From Balneola sp. (GTDB lineage Bacteria > Bacteroidota > Rhodothermia > Balneolales > Balneolaceae): a stretch of 62,529 nt of DNA. Positions 24,204-32,971 of the stretch are shown here, in pieces (positions within the stretch are counted from its first letter, which is position 1; every line of letters begins with the position of its first letter). The stretch spans positions 62,700-125,228 of the forward strand of contig NZQV01000025.1 of NCBI GenBank assembly GCA_002696035.1, in the 5' to 3' direction. The notes under the pieces were generated by a model. The model saw only the letters and a list, made by a program, of their open reading frames with translations. It ran no database searches and was not told the origin of the DNA. The translations under genes and the position numbers were made by a program.

Positions 24204-25387
24204 TATAGTTCTTTTATGACGTTTTCGAGTTGATCTATAGCCTGTTCAATTTGGGATGTGGTGATGTAGGGGGCAGGACCAAATCGTAAGATTTCCCCAC
24301 GGGCATCAGTAAACACACCGTTATCCAAGAGTCGGGCACGGATGTCCCGGGCGTGGGGTGAGGTCAGCGACAAGAACCCTCCATTCTTTTCAAGTGGTTC
24401 TTCGTGGGTGAGCTTAATTATGGAATGGTCAAAATTCTTGGATAGAAACCGTTCCCGTAAAAGACCAACCTGCGCTTTGTATTGTTCGCGTAAAACATCG
24501 GGAGTTAATCCCTGTTCCTGGAAAAATTCTACCACTTTGGCGGCGCGAAATTGGGAGGAAGGATCATAGGTTGCACTCGCAAAACGTTGGTTTCCATTGT
24601 CATATTCAACGGGATCATCGTTGCGGGGTTTGTCAAGGGAGCTGAATGCAGCAAACCATCCCGTTATGGCGGGACGATAATCGCAGTCTTTGGGAAAACG
24701 CAGAAAGCAATTCGCCTCGCCCCATTGCAGATATTTGTACCCGCCGATCAGGATAAAGCAATCTTCCAGGCCGGCTTCCCGTACCGATAATGGAACCACA
24801 TTCGTGCCGTGGTAATCATCGATCAAAACGGGAATTCCTTTTTTACGGGCTGCCGCGGCAATTTCGGTCAAATGTGTGTTGATCAGGCAAGTCTCAAAAT
24901 AAACCCGAGAGAGCATCACCGCCGAGGTTTGTTCGTCCATCTCGCCGATAATGCGTTCGGCAAAGGTGTTGTCGGGTTGAACCGGAACCTGTACAAACTC
25001 AAGGCCTTCTTCCTCGAAGCGTTTAAGCTGACGAAACAAAGAATGAAATTCACGATCTGTGGTAATGATCTTGGGCTTGTTCTTCAGGTCCAGGCTGCTC
25101 ATCCAGCTTACAAATAAGATATGGGTGCTTTCTTCCCGGCAGTAAAGGCCATCGGGATCGTCATAAAAATCCCGAAGGTAATTGCGCAGAATTTCTGTTT
25201 TTTCAGCAGCAGCTTCCCATTTATTGTCCACTTCGCGGGCACAGACGTCAAAATATTCGGTTTGTCCATCGCGGGCTACATCGGGCCAGGCCTGGTGAGA
25301 ATGACCGGTAAAGAGGAGACGGTTAGCGACATTAAACCGTGAATAATGCGGGGCAAGCTTATTTGCTAGAGTATTAATTTCTGACAT
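24203..25387 (-). CDS. Kynureninase-like PLP enzyme (class V aminotransferase fold)
   Basis: A 394-residue pyridoxal-phosphate enzyme. Kynureninase cleaves kynurenine or 3-hydroxykynurenine to alanine and an anthranilate. PLP-binding residues can be seen: D190 in VLIDDYHGTNVVPL and the Schiff-base lysine K218 in GGYKYLQWGEAN. FTGHSHQAWPDVAR at about 26-40 and the C-terminal LRFGPAPYITTSQIE are also kynureninase-like, and length is close to that family (400-420). The canonical kynureninase lysine region (YKYLN.GPG) is altered here, so substrate is not certain; the tryptophan dioxygenase gene 1 kb away favours the kynurenine pathway. No formamidase gene is in this window. Confidence 0.7.
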   Translation of the reverse strand: MSEINTLANKLAPHYSRFNVANRLLFTGHSHQAWPDVARDGQTEYFDVCAREVDNKWEAAAEKTEILRNYLRDFYDDPDGLYCREESTHILFVSWMSSLDLKNKPKIITTDREFHSLFRQLKRFEEEGLEFVQVPVQPDNTFAERIIGEMDEQTSAVMLSRVYFETCLINTHLTEIAAAARKKGIPVLIDDYHGTNVVPLSVREAGLEDCFILIGGYKYLQWGEANCFLRFPKDCDYRPAITGWFAAFSSLDKPRNDDPVEYDNGNQRFASATYDPSSQFRAAKVVEFFQEQGLTPDVLREQYKAQVGLLRERFLSKNFDHSIIKLTHEEPLEKNGGFLSLTSPHARDIRARLLDNGVFTDARGEILRFGPAPYITTSQIEQAIDQLENVIKEL

Positions 25388-25476
25388 TCGGAATCTGTAA
25401 TTGGTTATTGCTCTGAAACCTTAAACAAGATAGCAGGAGCAGCGTTCTTTTGCTGACTAGAATTTCAGGAATAAAG

Positions 25477-26076
25477 TTATTCCTGCTGTTTTTTAAAAAG
25501 CGATGAGTTCATCATCTTCAGCGCAATTATGGAGACAACGGCCAGGTAAACCAAAGTACCACCTACGTATATATAAGGGCTTAGTGATTGATCATTGGCC
25601 CATTTGCTCAGGAATCCAAACCCAAAGATAGCAAGGATGGCATAGGACATGAACACGATCATTCCTGTAACCGATTTTTTTTGAAGTTTCTCCTCTTTTT
25701 CGGAATCGTATATTTCGAGGATAACATATTTTCTGGCTAGTGCTCCGCCACCCAAACCGATTGCTAAAGTAGCGGTAAAGAGTAACGCCATAGAAATTGC
25801 AGGAGAGGAAAAGGTAAAAATATCATCCATATTTATAATGACAGCCCAGGTCAGAGTAAGGATCAAAATGATCAGGATGCTTAGAATCACGTAGAACTCA
25901 GATTTAAAATCAAAGAATCCGTATTGGTTCTTTTTATAGGTTAAGACCGTTCCACAACTCCGGCAGGTATATTGACCTTTAAAATTTCTTTTGAATTCCT
26001 CTTTTCCGGGAAATAAAGATTCTAAAAAAGTGTACGGCTGTTCGCCACAGTTTGGACAGTTCATAAAGTACCCCAA
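25477..26076 (-). CDS. Zinc-ribbon membrane protein
   Basis: A 199-residue protein. The N-terminal 45 residues form a zinc ribbon (CPNCGEQP ... YTCRSCGTVL, two CxxC pairs), followed by four hydrophobic segments at about 58-80 (FYVILSILIILILTLTWAV), 90-112, 135-158 and 165-185. Function unknown; similar small zinc-ribbon membrane proteins are common in Bacteroidota. ATG at 26076 lies one codon group before the first cysteine pair; MNCP at 26064 is an alternative start. Confidence 0.7.
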   Translation of the reverse strand: MGYFMNCPNCGEQPYTFLESLFPGKEEFKRNFKGQYTCRSCGTVLTYKKNQYGFFDFKSEFYVILSILIILILTLTWAVIINMDDIFTFSSPAISMALLFTATLAIGLGGGALARKYVILEIYDSEKEEKLQKKSVTGMIVFMSYAILAIFGFGFLSKWANDQSLSPYIYVGGTLVYLAVVSIIALKMMNSSLFKKQQE

Positions 26077-26299
26077 TTATTTTAACTTGAATTGAAGCAG
26101 CAACTTAGGAATGCACGTTTTAAAATAAAAATATCAAAACCTACATCCTTGCTATCAACACCTATCATCCGGGGGCGGGCGAAGAACTGACTTGATGAAC
26201 TTGTATAGACAAATTTTCCAGACATTATTTGGCAAATCAGAGACTACAGCTCCGATCCGTATTATCAATGGTCCAGTTTAGTTCCTTTTTAGGTGAATC

Positions 26300-27079
26300 T
26301 TAGAATTTAGATCTGATGGCCCAAAGGTCGGGGAAGATAGGATGGTTCAGCGTTTTATGGAGGTATTTCGCTCCGTCCGAGCCCCCGGTTCCCTTTTTGG
26401 TGCCGATGGTCCGCTCTACCATTTTAACGTGCCGATACCGCCATTCCTGTAACCCCTCATCATAATCCACAAAAAGTTCAGCTACCATGGCAGCTTCGGG
26501 ATCGTTTTTCATCGCCTCCACCAGTATCTCCTGGTCGGCATCATTGGGCTCATGGATCAATCCCTTTTCGTTTTCTCTTTGGGGATGAAGGTCGTAGCCA
26601 CGGCTTCGCATATAGGCACAAAAACTTTCCCAAAGCGTAGCTTCTGCCATGCGCTCTTCCAGTACTTCAATATGTTTGGGCTGATCTTTATGAGCTTCTT
26701 TCATCAGCGGAAAACGAAGTCCGCATACGATCTCCATCTCTCGAAACTGCAAAGACTGAAATCCACTGGATTGCCCTAAAAACTTCCGGAAGCTGTTGAA
26801 TTCCAGGGGAGTCATAGTCTCCAGGATATCGATCTGTGAGACCATGGTCTTTAAAATGGTCAAGATCCTGCGCATGGTTTTGATGGAGCCCCAGGTTTCT
26901 CCTTTTTCCAGATCATGCCGAAGTTTTCCGAACTCGTGCAAGATCTGCTTAAACCACAATTCATAAGTTTGATGGATGATGATGAACAGCATTTCGTCAT
27001 GCTCGGGCGGATCCGATTTAAATTGCTGAAGATCGGTGAGTTCATCTATTTTGAGATAGCTGGTGTAGGTCAGGCTCAT
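26300..27079 (-). CDS. kynA: Tryptophan 2,3-dioxygenase
   Basis: A 259-residue haem enzyme that opens the indole ring of tryptophan to N-formylkynurenine, the first step of the kynurenine pathway. Visible motifs are SYLKIDELTDLQ at the N-terminus, MLFIIIHQTYELWFKQILHE with the distal histidine, SGFQSLQFREME, and the GTGGSDGAKYL loop preceded by HVKMVERTIGTKKG with the proximal histidine. The start at 27079 (MSLTYTSYLK) is chosen over one 14 codons upstream because the family begins there. It is in line with the kynureninase-like gene, with an unrelated gene between them. Confidence 0.93.
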   Translation of the reverse strand: MSLTYTSYLKIDELTDLQQFKSDPPEHDEMLFIIIHQTYELWFKQILHEFGKLRHDLEKGETWGSIKTMRRILTILKTMVSQIDILETMTPLEFNSFRKFLGQSSGFQSLQFREMEIVCGLRFPLMKEAHKDQPKHIEVLEERMAEATLWESFCAYMRSRGYDLHPQRENEKGLIHEPNDADQEILVEAMKNDPEAAMVAELFVDYDEGLQEWRYRHVKMVERTIGTKKGTGGSDGAKYLHKTLNHPIFPDLWAIRSKF

Positions 27080-27230
27080 AACTAACAGGTTTTTGGTGAG
27101 CTTCAATAATAGGGAGTACAAGAACCTTTTGCTAAGTATGTTTATAATTATGCATCTTATTGAAAGCGATCGAGTTAGCTGAGAAGGAGTTGTGATTTCG
27201 GAGTTTTAAAAAAATCAGTACTATTGGCGC

Positions 27231-28076
27231 ATGAATATTTTAATTGCGGATAGCGGAGCTACAAAATCTGACTGGGTGTTGCTGGGAGAGGGTTCCCCTC
27301 AATTCATACAAACCGAGGGACTGAATCCCCACCTTGTCTCTGCTTCCGATTTCCTGAACATCCTTACCCGGGAATTGAAGCCAAACCTGGCAGGCAATGC
27401 CATAGGGGAGATCCGGTTTTTTGGCTCGGGTTGCGGTTCACCCCAAAAGAAGAAAGAGGTGAGTGCTTTTTTACAGGAGGTTTTTGAATTTGCCGAAATC
27501 ACCGTCCAAACCGATCTGGACGCAGCCGGATTAGCTCTGTTCGGAGACCGTGCCGGAATGGTGTGTATTCTGGGGACAGGATCGAGCGCGGGCTTTTATG
27601 AGCACGGAGAAATTGCAGCTCAGATGCCTTCAGTCGGGTATCCACACGGGGATGAAGGCAGCGGGACAGATATCGGGAAGCGAATTATGATGGCTTACCT
27701 GCAGGATGAACTGCCCAAAAAGCTGGTTGAATTCCTGGAATCTGAACTGCCGGTATCGATGGATGACATTTTTGAGCGAATTCAAACCTCTAAAGAAGCA
27801 AAGATATTTCTGAGTGAAGTCTGTAAAGCCATGAGCTCCAAGTCGCGTCATTCGAAAATGCAGCAGATCATCTACGACGGATTCTCAGATTTTTTGGATA
27901 AGGTTGTGGAAACCTTTCCGGAGAAAAGCTCAACCCTTGAGTTGGGATTCGTAGGCTCGGTGGCCTCGGTGTATGAAGGGGAACTCCGGGCCTGCGCCAA
28001 ACAAAAGGGACTGGAAATAGCATCTGTGGTTCGCAGTCCCATTGAGCATATCGCTCTTCATTTTTCTAAGAAGTAA
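27231..28076 (+). CDS. BadF/BadG-type ATPase, N-acetylglucosamine kinase-like
   Basis: A 281-residue member of the ASKHA fold (BadF/BadG/BcrA/BcrD). The first phosphate loop is IADSGATKSDWVL (residues about 4-16), the second ILGTGSSAGFY near 105, and the adenosine motif GFVGSVASVYEG near 245. SVGYPHGDEGSGTDIGKR is the sugar-kinase signature that resembles N-acetylglucosamine and muramic acid kinases. A role in recycling amino sugars from the cell wall is likely, but substrate is not proved. Divergent from the dioxygenase gene. Confidence 0.85.
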   Translation: MNILIADSGATKSDWVLLGEGSPQFIQTEGLNPHLVSASDFLNILTRELKPNLAGNAIGEIRFFGSGCGSPQKKKEVSAFLQEVFEFAEITVQTDLDAAGLALFGDRAGMVCILGTGSSAGFYEHGEIAAQMPSVGYPHGDEGSGTDIGKRIMMAYLQDELPKKLVEFLESELPVSMDDIFERIQTSKEAKIFLSEVCKAMSSKSRHSKMQQIIYDGFSDFLDKVVETFPEKSSTLELGFVGSVASVYEGELRACAKQKGLEIASVVRSPIEHIALHFSKK

Positions 28077-28369
28077 GCCTGTTCAAGCATTTTAATAGAA
28101 CACGGATAACACAGATCTTGTTAGCGTAGCTTTTTCCCTAAACCCCTTCGCAAATCTAAAATCGCTGATCGATCATTCGAAGATCATGGCAGGATCTTTG
28201 CCCAATTTTCGGAACGCATGGTTCCCTGCCGGTCATCCGGGTGAAAATTTCTCTGTCTTTCTCCTTCTATTTCGATAAACATATTGATCCTGCGGAGCAG
28301 GTTCGTTTTTCTCACACACGGTTCATTTTATACTGAAAACATAATCCTGGACAAAATATAGCCATGGTC

Positions 28370-28389
28370 ATTCCCGTGAAGACGGGAAT
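28370..28389. repeat. Perfect palindromic hairpin ATTCCCGT-GAAG-ACGGGAAT
   Basis: An 8-bp perfect stem with a 4-base loop, in the REP-like spacer between the sugar kinase gene and tatD. The sequence word is familiar from dispersed intergenic repeats in other bacteria. Confidence 0.6.
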
Positions 28390-28490
28390 CCAATTATTGT
28401 CAGAGCATACTTTGGTGATAGCAAACCATAATGCACCTACGGAGCAGAATCATTTCATCAGATCCTACGCAAATCTTGTTAGAGCTTGCT

Positions 28491-28549
28491 CTCGTTCCCA
28501 AGCTCCTTAGCCTCTCCATCCTCGTTCCCAAGCTCCTGCTTGGCGAACG
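28491..28549. repeat. Direct repeat pair with a stem-loop
   Basis: CTCGTTCCCAAGCTCCT occurs at 28491-28507 and again at 28521-28537. The second copy continues into a stem, CCAAGC (28528-28533)/GCTTGG (28538-28543) with CGTTC/GAACG outside it (one bulged C). The first copy lacks the right arm, so it looks like a partial copy. Confidence 0.6.
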
Positions 28550-28738
28550 AATGTTTTGAAGCTCCTGCTTCACACTTCCTTTTCACGGCACAAATGTATC
28601 TAGATCAGCTTTCCCCATCCGTTTCATCCATGTTCAATTCTCGGAGCACATGAAAACCGGTGAAAGTATTTTTCAGCGTTAAAGATCGCAGTTAATAAGC
28701 TCCATTTATAATTCCTACCTTAAAAGAAAAAAAATTTC

Positions 28739-29509
28739 ATGCTCGATACCCACTCCCACATATACCTCCCCAAATTTGATGAAGACCGTGATGCCGTTAA
28801 TCAAAGAGCGTTAGAAGCCGGGGTGAAGGGTATTTTCATGCCGGCCATCGACTTTGATTCCATTCCCCAGATGGAAAAGCTGCATCATCCGGAGATCAAC
28901 TTCTATAAAATGGCAGGCGTACATCCCTGTGAGGTAAAAGAAGAGATTCCTGGAGACCTTGAAGATGAATTACTCGAATTCTGCGGAAAAGATGACTTCT
29001 ACGGAGTCGGCGAAACCGGCCTCGATTATTACTGGAGCACCGAGCTGGTAGAGCAACAAAAAGAAAGCTTTCGCATACACTGCAAAGTAGCCAAACAGGT
29101 GCAAAAGCCCATTATCATTCACAACCGTGAAAGTACCGAAGATATGCTGGAGATGATTGACCAGGAACAGGACGGAAGCTTAACTGGCATCTGGCACTGT
29201 TTTAATGGAAGCTTGGAGGAAGGCAGGCGAGCCCTGGATCTTGGATTGCATCTCGGAATCGGCGGTGTGGCTACCTTTAAAAATGCCGGAGTTGATAAAA
29301 CCGTAGCCCAACTTCCCGTAGAAAAAATGGTACTGGAGACCGACGCACCCTATCTATCTCCAACGCCCAAAAGAGGAAAACGAAATGAGCCGGCGTTCAT
29401 GAAATTCACCTCCCAAAAACTCGCCGATATTTTTGGAATGAGCCTTGAAGAAATTGATGCAACAACTACGGAGACTGCAGAGCGATTATTCAAGATTCCT
29501 ACAAGTTGA
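28739..29509 (+). CDS. tatD: TatD-family metal-dependent DNase
   Basis: A 256-residue TIM-barrel hydrolase with metal ligands typical of TatD: LDTHSHIY at residues 2-9, GVGETGLDYYW near 90-100, IIHNRES near 125, IWHCFNGSL near 155 and the C-terminal LETDAPYLSPTPKRGKRNEP. TatD enzymes are Mg-dependent 3'-5' DNases involved in repair and in DNA turnover. It is expressed from its own unit, after the repeat-rich spacer. Confidence 0.92.
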   Translation: MLDTHSHIYLPKFDEDRDAVNQRALEAGVKGIFMPAIDFDSIPQMEKLHHPEINFYKMAGVHPCEVKEEIPGDLEDELLEFCGKDDFYGVGETGLDYYWSTELVEQQKESFRIHCKVAKQVQKPIIIHNRESTEDMLEMIDQEQDGSLTGIWHCFNGSLEEGRRALDLGLHLGIGGVATFKNAGVDKTVAQLPVEKMVLETDAPYLSPTPKRGKRNEPAFMKFTSQKLADIFGMSLEEIDATTTETAERLFKIPTS

Positions 29510-29511
29510 TA

Positions 29512-29530
29512 ATAACAGGTAAGCTGTTAT
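29512..29530 (+). terminator. Short hairpin after tatD
   Basis: ATAACAG (29512-29518) pairs with CTGTTAT (29524-29530) around GTAAG, directly behind the tatD stop. There is only a weak T-rich tail, so termination would be modest. Confidence 0.45.
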
Positions 29531-29583
29531 ATTAGGTGAACTTATTTGGATCTTAAACGAACCGCTTAGGCGAACGATGGTTC

Positions 29584-29697
29584 AGATAACATCCCAAAAT
29601 CATATTATACGAAAAAGAAGGTGCAGGAAAGCGCGTAAAGGTGGTTTCGGCTCGTTCGCCCTAAAAGTGCCTTTGTTCGGATAATATAATGTTATGT
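29584..29697 (+). other. attC-like site before the DUF4160 gene
   Basis: R''-like AGATAAC (29584-29590) and R'-like GTTATGT (29691-29697) flank matching arms: CATATTATACGAA (29601-29613) against TTCGGATAATATAAT (29676-29690), and GAAGGTGC against GTGCCTTT just inside. The middle contains GGTGGTTTCGG, a word also found in Vibrio attC repeats. The R' core differs from GTTRRRY at one position. A second, overlapping inverted repeat (TTAGGCGAACGA 29567-29578/TCGTTCGCCCTAA 29653-29665) complicates folding. Confidence 0.6.
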
Positions 29698-29709
29698 ACC
29701 ATTTCAATC

Positions 29710-30132
29710 ATGAGTTTACCTAAAGAATTTGCTAGAAAACATGATAGATTCCATTTGGTATCCCCTGATGAGTTGGATGGTCTTGATGAACATGCGGAGC
29801 GGTTAGAAGCTATTTTACATAAAAACTGTTACGTCATAGAAGAGGATGGAGAATTAATCTTAATACGAGCTAAACAGCTTGTTGATAGATTAAACGGACT
29901 TAAAATTGAGATTTATCCCAATGAACATCCACCTCCTCATTTCCATTTAAAGTCACCTAAAGTTGACGCAAGTTTCACTATTGAAGATTGTTTACTTTTA
30001 AAAGGAGACATTTCAGGCAAAGATCATAATAAGATTAGATACTGGCATAACTCTTCGAAAGATTTATTAATTGAAGTTTGGGACTCTACTCGACCATACC
30101 AATGCCAAGTTGGAAAATACACTGGTACATAA
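29710..30132 (+). CDS. DUF4160 protein in a probable stray integron cassette
   Basis: A 140-residue protein. The C-terminal 75 residues match DUF4160: LKIEIYPNEHPPPHFHLKSP, ASFTIEDCLLLKGDIS, and KIRYWHNSSKDLLIEVWDS. DUF4160 genes often pair with DUF2442 in toxin-antitoxin-like loci; here no partner is present. The N-terminal 55 residues (FARKHDRFHLVSPDELDGLD) are an addition not usual for the short family members. ATG at 29710 is preferred to an earlier in-frame ATG at 29689 that lies within the attC core. The stop TAA at 30130-30132 lies in an R''-like ACATAAA, as in the cassettes near intI. Confidence 0.75.
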   Translation: MSLPKEFARKHDRFHLVSPDELDGLDEHAERLEAILHKNCYVIEEDGELILIRAKQLVDRLNGLKIEIYPNEHPPPHFHLKSPKVDASFTIEDCLLLKGDISGKDHNKIRYWHNSSKDLLIEVWDSTRPYQCQVGKYTGT

Positions 30133-30250
30133 AAAGGCGTTTTAAATCGGACACGGACGGAGTGCGATGGAAACTTGCTTGCCAGGAATTAATTTCGCTA
30201 CTTCAAAGAGAATCTAATCCCCGCGCCGCTTATTTGTCAAACCGTTATTC
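30127..30250 (+). other. Degenerate attC-like site after the DUF4160 gene
   Basis: ACATAAAAAGGCGTTTTAAATCGGAC at the left follows the pattern of an attC left half (R'' core then AAGGCGTT..AA..CGGAC), and GGTACATAA (30124-30132) is complementary to the cassette start TTATGTACC (29692-29700). The right end, GCCGCTTATTTGTCAAACCGTTATTC, looks like an attC right half, but GTTATTC is not a consensus core. Probably decayed, or fused with a secondary insertion site. Confidence 0.5.
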
Positions 30251-30304
30251 TAACACTATATAAACTGCAACTAAGTTTTCAATTCCCCGTATCGACCGCA
30301 GAAT

Positions 30305-31459
30305 TTGAAAACAGTTATATCATCCTTGCAATACATATTTTTAGCGGTACTTTTATCCCTTCCATCCATAGCAATTTCTCAAAATGTTAGTCAACCAAAT
30401 GATACTGAGTACTTCTTTGAGAAATTCTCCATTGAATTAGATTCTTTGCGAAAAGCCAATCACATTCCGGGCCTAGCTGTTGCCGTGGTAAAAGATCAAG
30501 AGCTCGCATGGTCAAATGGCTATGGTAACTCCCATTTTGATACTGGAGACGGTGCTTCTTTTAAAGCTGTTACGCCAGACACTCCATTCTGGATTGCATC
30601 TGTCACAAAAACATTTTTAGGGCTACTATTTCTTCAACTCGAAGAACAGGACAAAATGGACCTTAATAATGAGATCAACGATATGCCGGGCTGGGACAAT
30701 TTTTGCGATTGGCTCTCAAACTCTGAAATTGTTTTTGGCCAGGATCTTCACTGTGATAAGCCGATTACCATCCGAAACGTTCTTAACCACACCGTTAATG
30801 GTGATCCTGGAACCGAGTTTATGTATAATCCTCTCATGTATTCCCGGCTTTCGCGATACATTGAATATGTATACGGTCGTCCTATATCAGATGCAGAAGG
30901 TCGCCACAATACAATGGCAAGACTTATTCAGGAAAATATTCTTGGTCCTGCAGGCATGGATCGAACGATGTCCAGCATGTGGCAGCGCGAAAAAGCACTG
31001 GTATTTTTTGATATGGCGCAAGGGTTTGAATATTCCAACGGCAGGTATATTAGAAAAAAGCACATTGAACGCCATTTGGCAGGGGGTGCGGGCATCGTCT
31101 CAACGGTCAATGATCTTGCCAAATATGACATCGCAATTGATAAAGGTATACTTGCCTCTGATCAGGTAATGAAAAAACTCTTCACACCTGCCCTAGTTCC
31201 AGATGGTACAACGCTTCCTTATGCATTTGGATGGTATGTGCAGGAATATAAAGGTGAAAAACTGATCTGGCATTCCGGTTGGGATGAAAAAGCAGGATTT
31301 TCTGCACTTTATCTAAAGGTGCCTGAACAAAACTTGACGCTAATTTTATTAGCGAATAGCGAAGGGATGTGGTGGGGCAATCCGCTGGATGATGCAGAAG
31401 TTGAAGGGGCGCTCTTTGCACAATTATTTTTGGATCATTTTGTCTTTACCGCCAAATAA
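30305..31459 (+). CDS. Serine hydrolase of the beta-lactamase/class C family
   Basis: A 384-residue exported protein. The signal peptide is residues 1-24 (SLQYIFLAVLLSLPSIAIS). The catalytic domain has the S-x-x-K motif in WIASVTKTFLG, a tyrosine motif region at FMYNPLMYSRL, and HSGWDEKAGFSA near the C-terminus corresponding to the third (K/H)-x-G motif. Such proteins include esterases, D-aminopeptidases and peptidoglycan-active enzymes, and substrate cannot be told. TTG at 30305 is taken as the start because it opens directly into the signal peptide. Confidence 0.85.
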   Translation: MKTVISSLQYIFLAVLLSLPSIAISQNVSQPNDTEYFFEKFSIELDSLRKANHIPGLAVAVVKDQELAWSNGYGNSHFDTGDGASFKAVTPDTPFWIASVTKTFLGLLFLQLEEQDKMDLNNEINDMPGWDNFCDWLSNSEIVFGQDLHCDKPITIRNVLNHTVNGDPGTEFMYNPLMYSRLSRYIEYVYGRPISDAEGRHNTMARLIQENILGPAGMDRTMSSMWQREKALVFFDMAQGFEYSNGRYIRKKHIERHLAGGAGIVSTVNDLAKYDIAIDKGILASDQVMKKLFTPALVPDGTTLPYAFGWYVQEYKGEKLIWHSGWDEKAGFSALYLKVPEQNLTLILLANSEGMWWGNPLDDAEVEGALFAQLFLDHFVFTAK

Positions 31460-31798
31460 GAACTGACTGCTTTGAAAGAATCCAGTTTAGGTTTTTGCTT
31501 TGCTTGTACTTAGTACCGTTGAAATAGTCAATCCATACACTGTTATCCACTAAGATCACTTCATGTCATTCCTGATCTATACCAAATCACCTTTCTAGTG
31601 TAATTTCACGTGCAAGTCTTTGATGACTTACTGTTTCTTGCGTTGTACTAATAACTTTAAGCCTTCTTAAACAGCGTATTTTTCCGTCGGCGGTTAAGCA
31701 TTTCATGTTACATCTTAAAATTTTTAGTCAAGAAACAGAGATGCTACACCCTTTCACGTAATGGCTCGCGCCAGCCCCAATAATGATTTAATGAAATC
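31460..31798. other. Gene-free gap, 339 bases
   Basis: Convergent intergenic region between the serine hydrolase and the YbaK-like gene. I see no convincing gene, strong hairpin or repeat in it. Confidence 0.6.
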
Positions 31799-32266
31799 CT
31801 AAGCCCGAACACCAACCGGCAGTATTTTGGGCTGTACCAATTCCTCAAAATCGCTGTAATTCATTTTCACCAATTCTTTGTGGGTTCCGGCATTAAAGGC
31901 GATCTCTTCGTCTTCGCTTAGTGATTCAGCAACCAGGGTGTCCATATCGTAAAAATTACCAAATGGGGGCATGGCACCTAATTCACATCCTTCGAACATC
32001 TCTTCGAATTCAGCTTCTGAAGCCAGTTCTGCCTCATCGGCTCCAACCGCTTCCTTGATGGCTTCGAAATCTACGTTGTGGGTTGAGGGGAGTACTACCA
32101 TTTTCATCTCTCCATCCACTTTAACGATGACGGTTTTGGCCATCTCTTTTCCCGGAATATGGGCAGAAGCCGCTACTTCCAGTGCAGTAAATTTAGGGGA
32201 GTGTTTAACCACTATATATTTCTTGTCGTTTTCATCCAGATAATTGATCAACTTGGTCAATGGCAT
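31799..32266 (-). CDS. YbaK/ProX-type aminoacyl-tRNA deacylase
   Basis: A 155-residue protein of the YbaK/ProRS-editing fold, which hydrolyses wrongly charged tRNA. It shows YIVVKHSPKFTALEVAASAHIPGKEMAKTVIVKVD with the conserved lysine, LPSTHNVDF, and GAMPPFGNFYDMDTLVAES with the family's G.(I/M)PPFG motif. It may be specific for one mischarged tRNA, but which one cannot be told. ATG at 32266. Confidence 0.88.
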   Translation of the reverse strand: MPLTKLINYLDENDKKYIVVKHSPKFTALEVAASAHIPGKEMAKTVIVKVDGEMKMVVLPSTHNVDFEAIKEAVGADEAELASEAEFEEMFEGCELGAMPPFGNFYDMDTLVAESLSEDEEIAFNAGTHKELVKMNYSDFEELVQPKILPVGVRA

Positions 32267-32502
32267 AAGGTCCTCCTGATTTGATTTAGTTTTTAAGTAT
32301 CACTAAAACTAAAAAACGGCCAATAGCATTCAAAAACGCCTTTAATGACCGGGAATTGGTGTACTGATTTTATTTTCTGTCAGTTGCATTCCTTTCGGTT
32401 AAAAGGAACACCAGCCCATTTATATCGTCCGGTTTATTTAAAAATGATGTGGTACTATGGAGTTGTTGTTTTAACAAAAACCAATGTAAAAAGGGGATCA
32501 CA

Positions 32503-32790
32503 ATGAAGAACTTTATGCTTTTACACTACGGATTTGAAAAACCTACGGCTGAAGATATGGCTGCCTGGAAATCATGGTTTGAATTGATCGGGGATATTCA
32601 GGTTGAAAGAGGTGGATTCAGAGGCGGTAAGGAGATCACAGATTCAGGAGTTGAGGATCTGCCTTTTGGCAGCAATTCTATCACTGGCTACACCATCATA
32701 ACAGCAAATGACCTTGAGGAAGCAGTGGTCATTGCTCAAAAATGTCCCATTGTGGATAGCACCTGCGTTTATGAAATTCATAAGGGGTGA
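32503..32790 (+). CDS. YCII-like small protein
   Basis: A 95-residue protein starting MKNFMLLHYGFEKPTAEDMA, then GYTIITANDLEEAVVIAQKCPIVD, the layout of YCII-related ferredoxin-fold proteins (known as possible dioxygenase- or PhnB-like small enzymes). An upstream in-frame ATG exists at 32449, but GGGG eight bases before 32503 supports the later start. Function unknown. Confidence 0.7.
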   Translation: MKNFMLLHYGFEKPTAEDMAAWKSWFELIGDIQVERGGFRGGKEITDSGVEDLPFGSNSITGYTIITANDLEEAVVIAQKCPIVDSTCVYEIHKG

Positions 32791-32971
32791 ATTGAATAGA
32801 TCACTTTGACCAATAACCCGGAATTTCATAAAAAAGAAACGGTTTAATTAGATCGTAATTTAATCTGTATTCACCTCCAAATGGATTTCGATAGGAGGTA
32901 TACATATTGCTTTTTTAAGCTTTTTATTGATTCAAGAACTTCAGTCAAGATCATCAAAGAAATAGAATGCT

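Larger units (their letters stand above)
28077..28738. repeat. Repeat-rich intergenic spacer
   Basis: No gene of convincing quality is seen in these 662 bases. It carries several dispersed-repeat-like elements: CCTGCGGAGCAGG near 28289-28301, a perfect hairpin ATTCCCGT/ACGGGAAT at 28370-28389, and CTCGTTCCCAAGCTCCT twice (28491-28507 and 28521-28537). These words are of the type that recurs in many bacterial genomes as short palindromic repeats, so this is probably a repeat landing zone. Confidence 0.65.

Noticed and set aside
28077-28738. CRISPR array
   Set aside because: Repeats are two or three palindromic words with irregular spacing; no regular repeat-spacer pattern and no cas genes in the window.
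30155-30304. A further coding frame between the DUF4160 gene and the serine hydrolase
   Set aside because: Frames are short, lack a start signal and coincide with attC-like sequence.
32860-32905. ACCTCC/GGAGGT inverted repeat before the DUF4256 gene as a riboswitch
   Set aside because: Only 6 pairs around a 15-base loop and no known riboswitch pattern.
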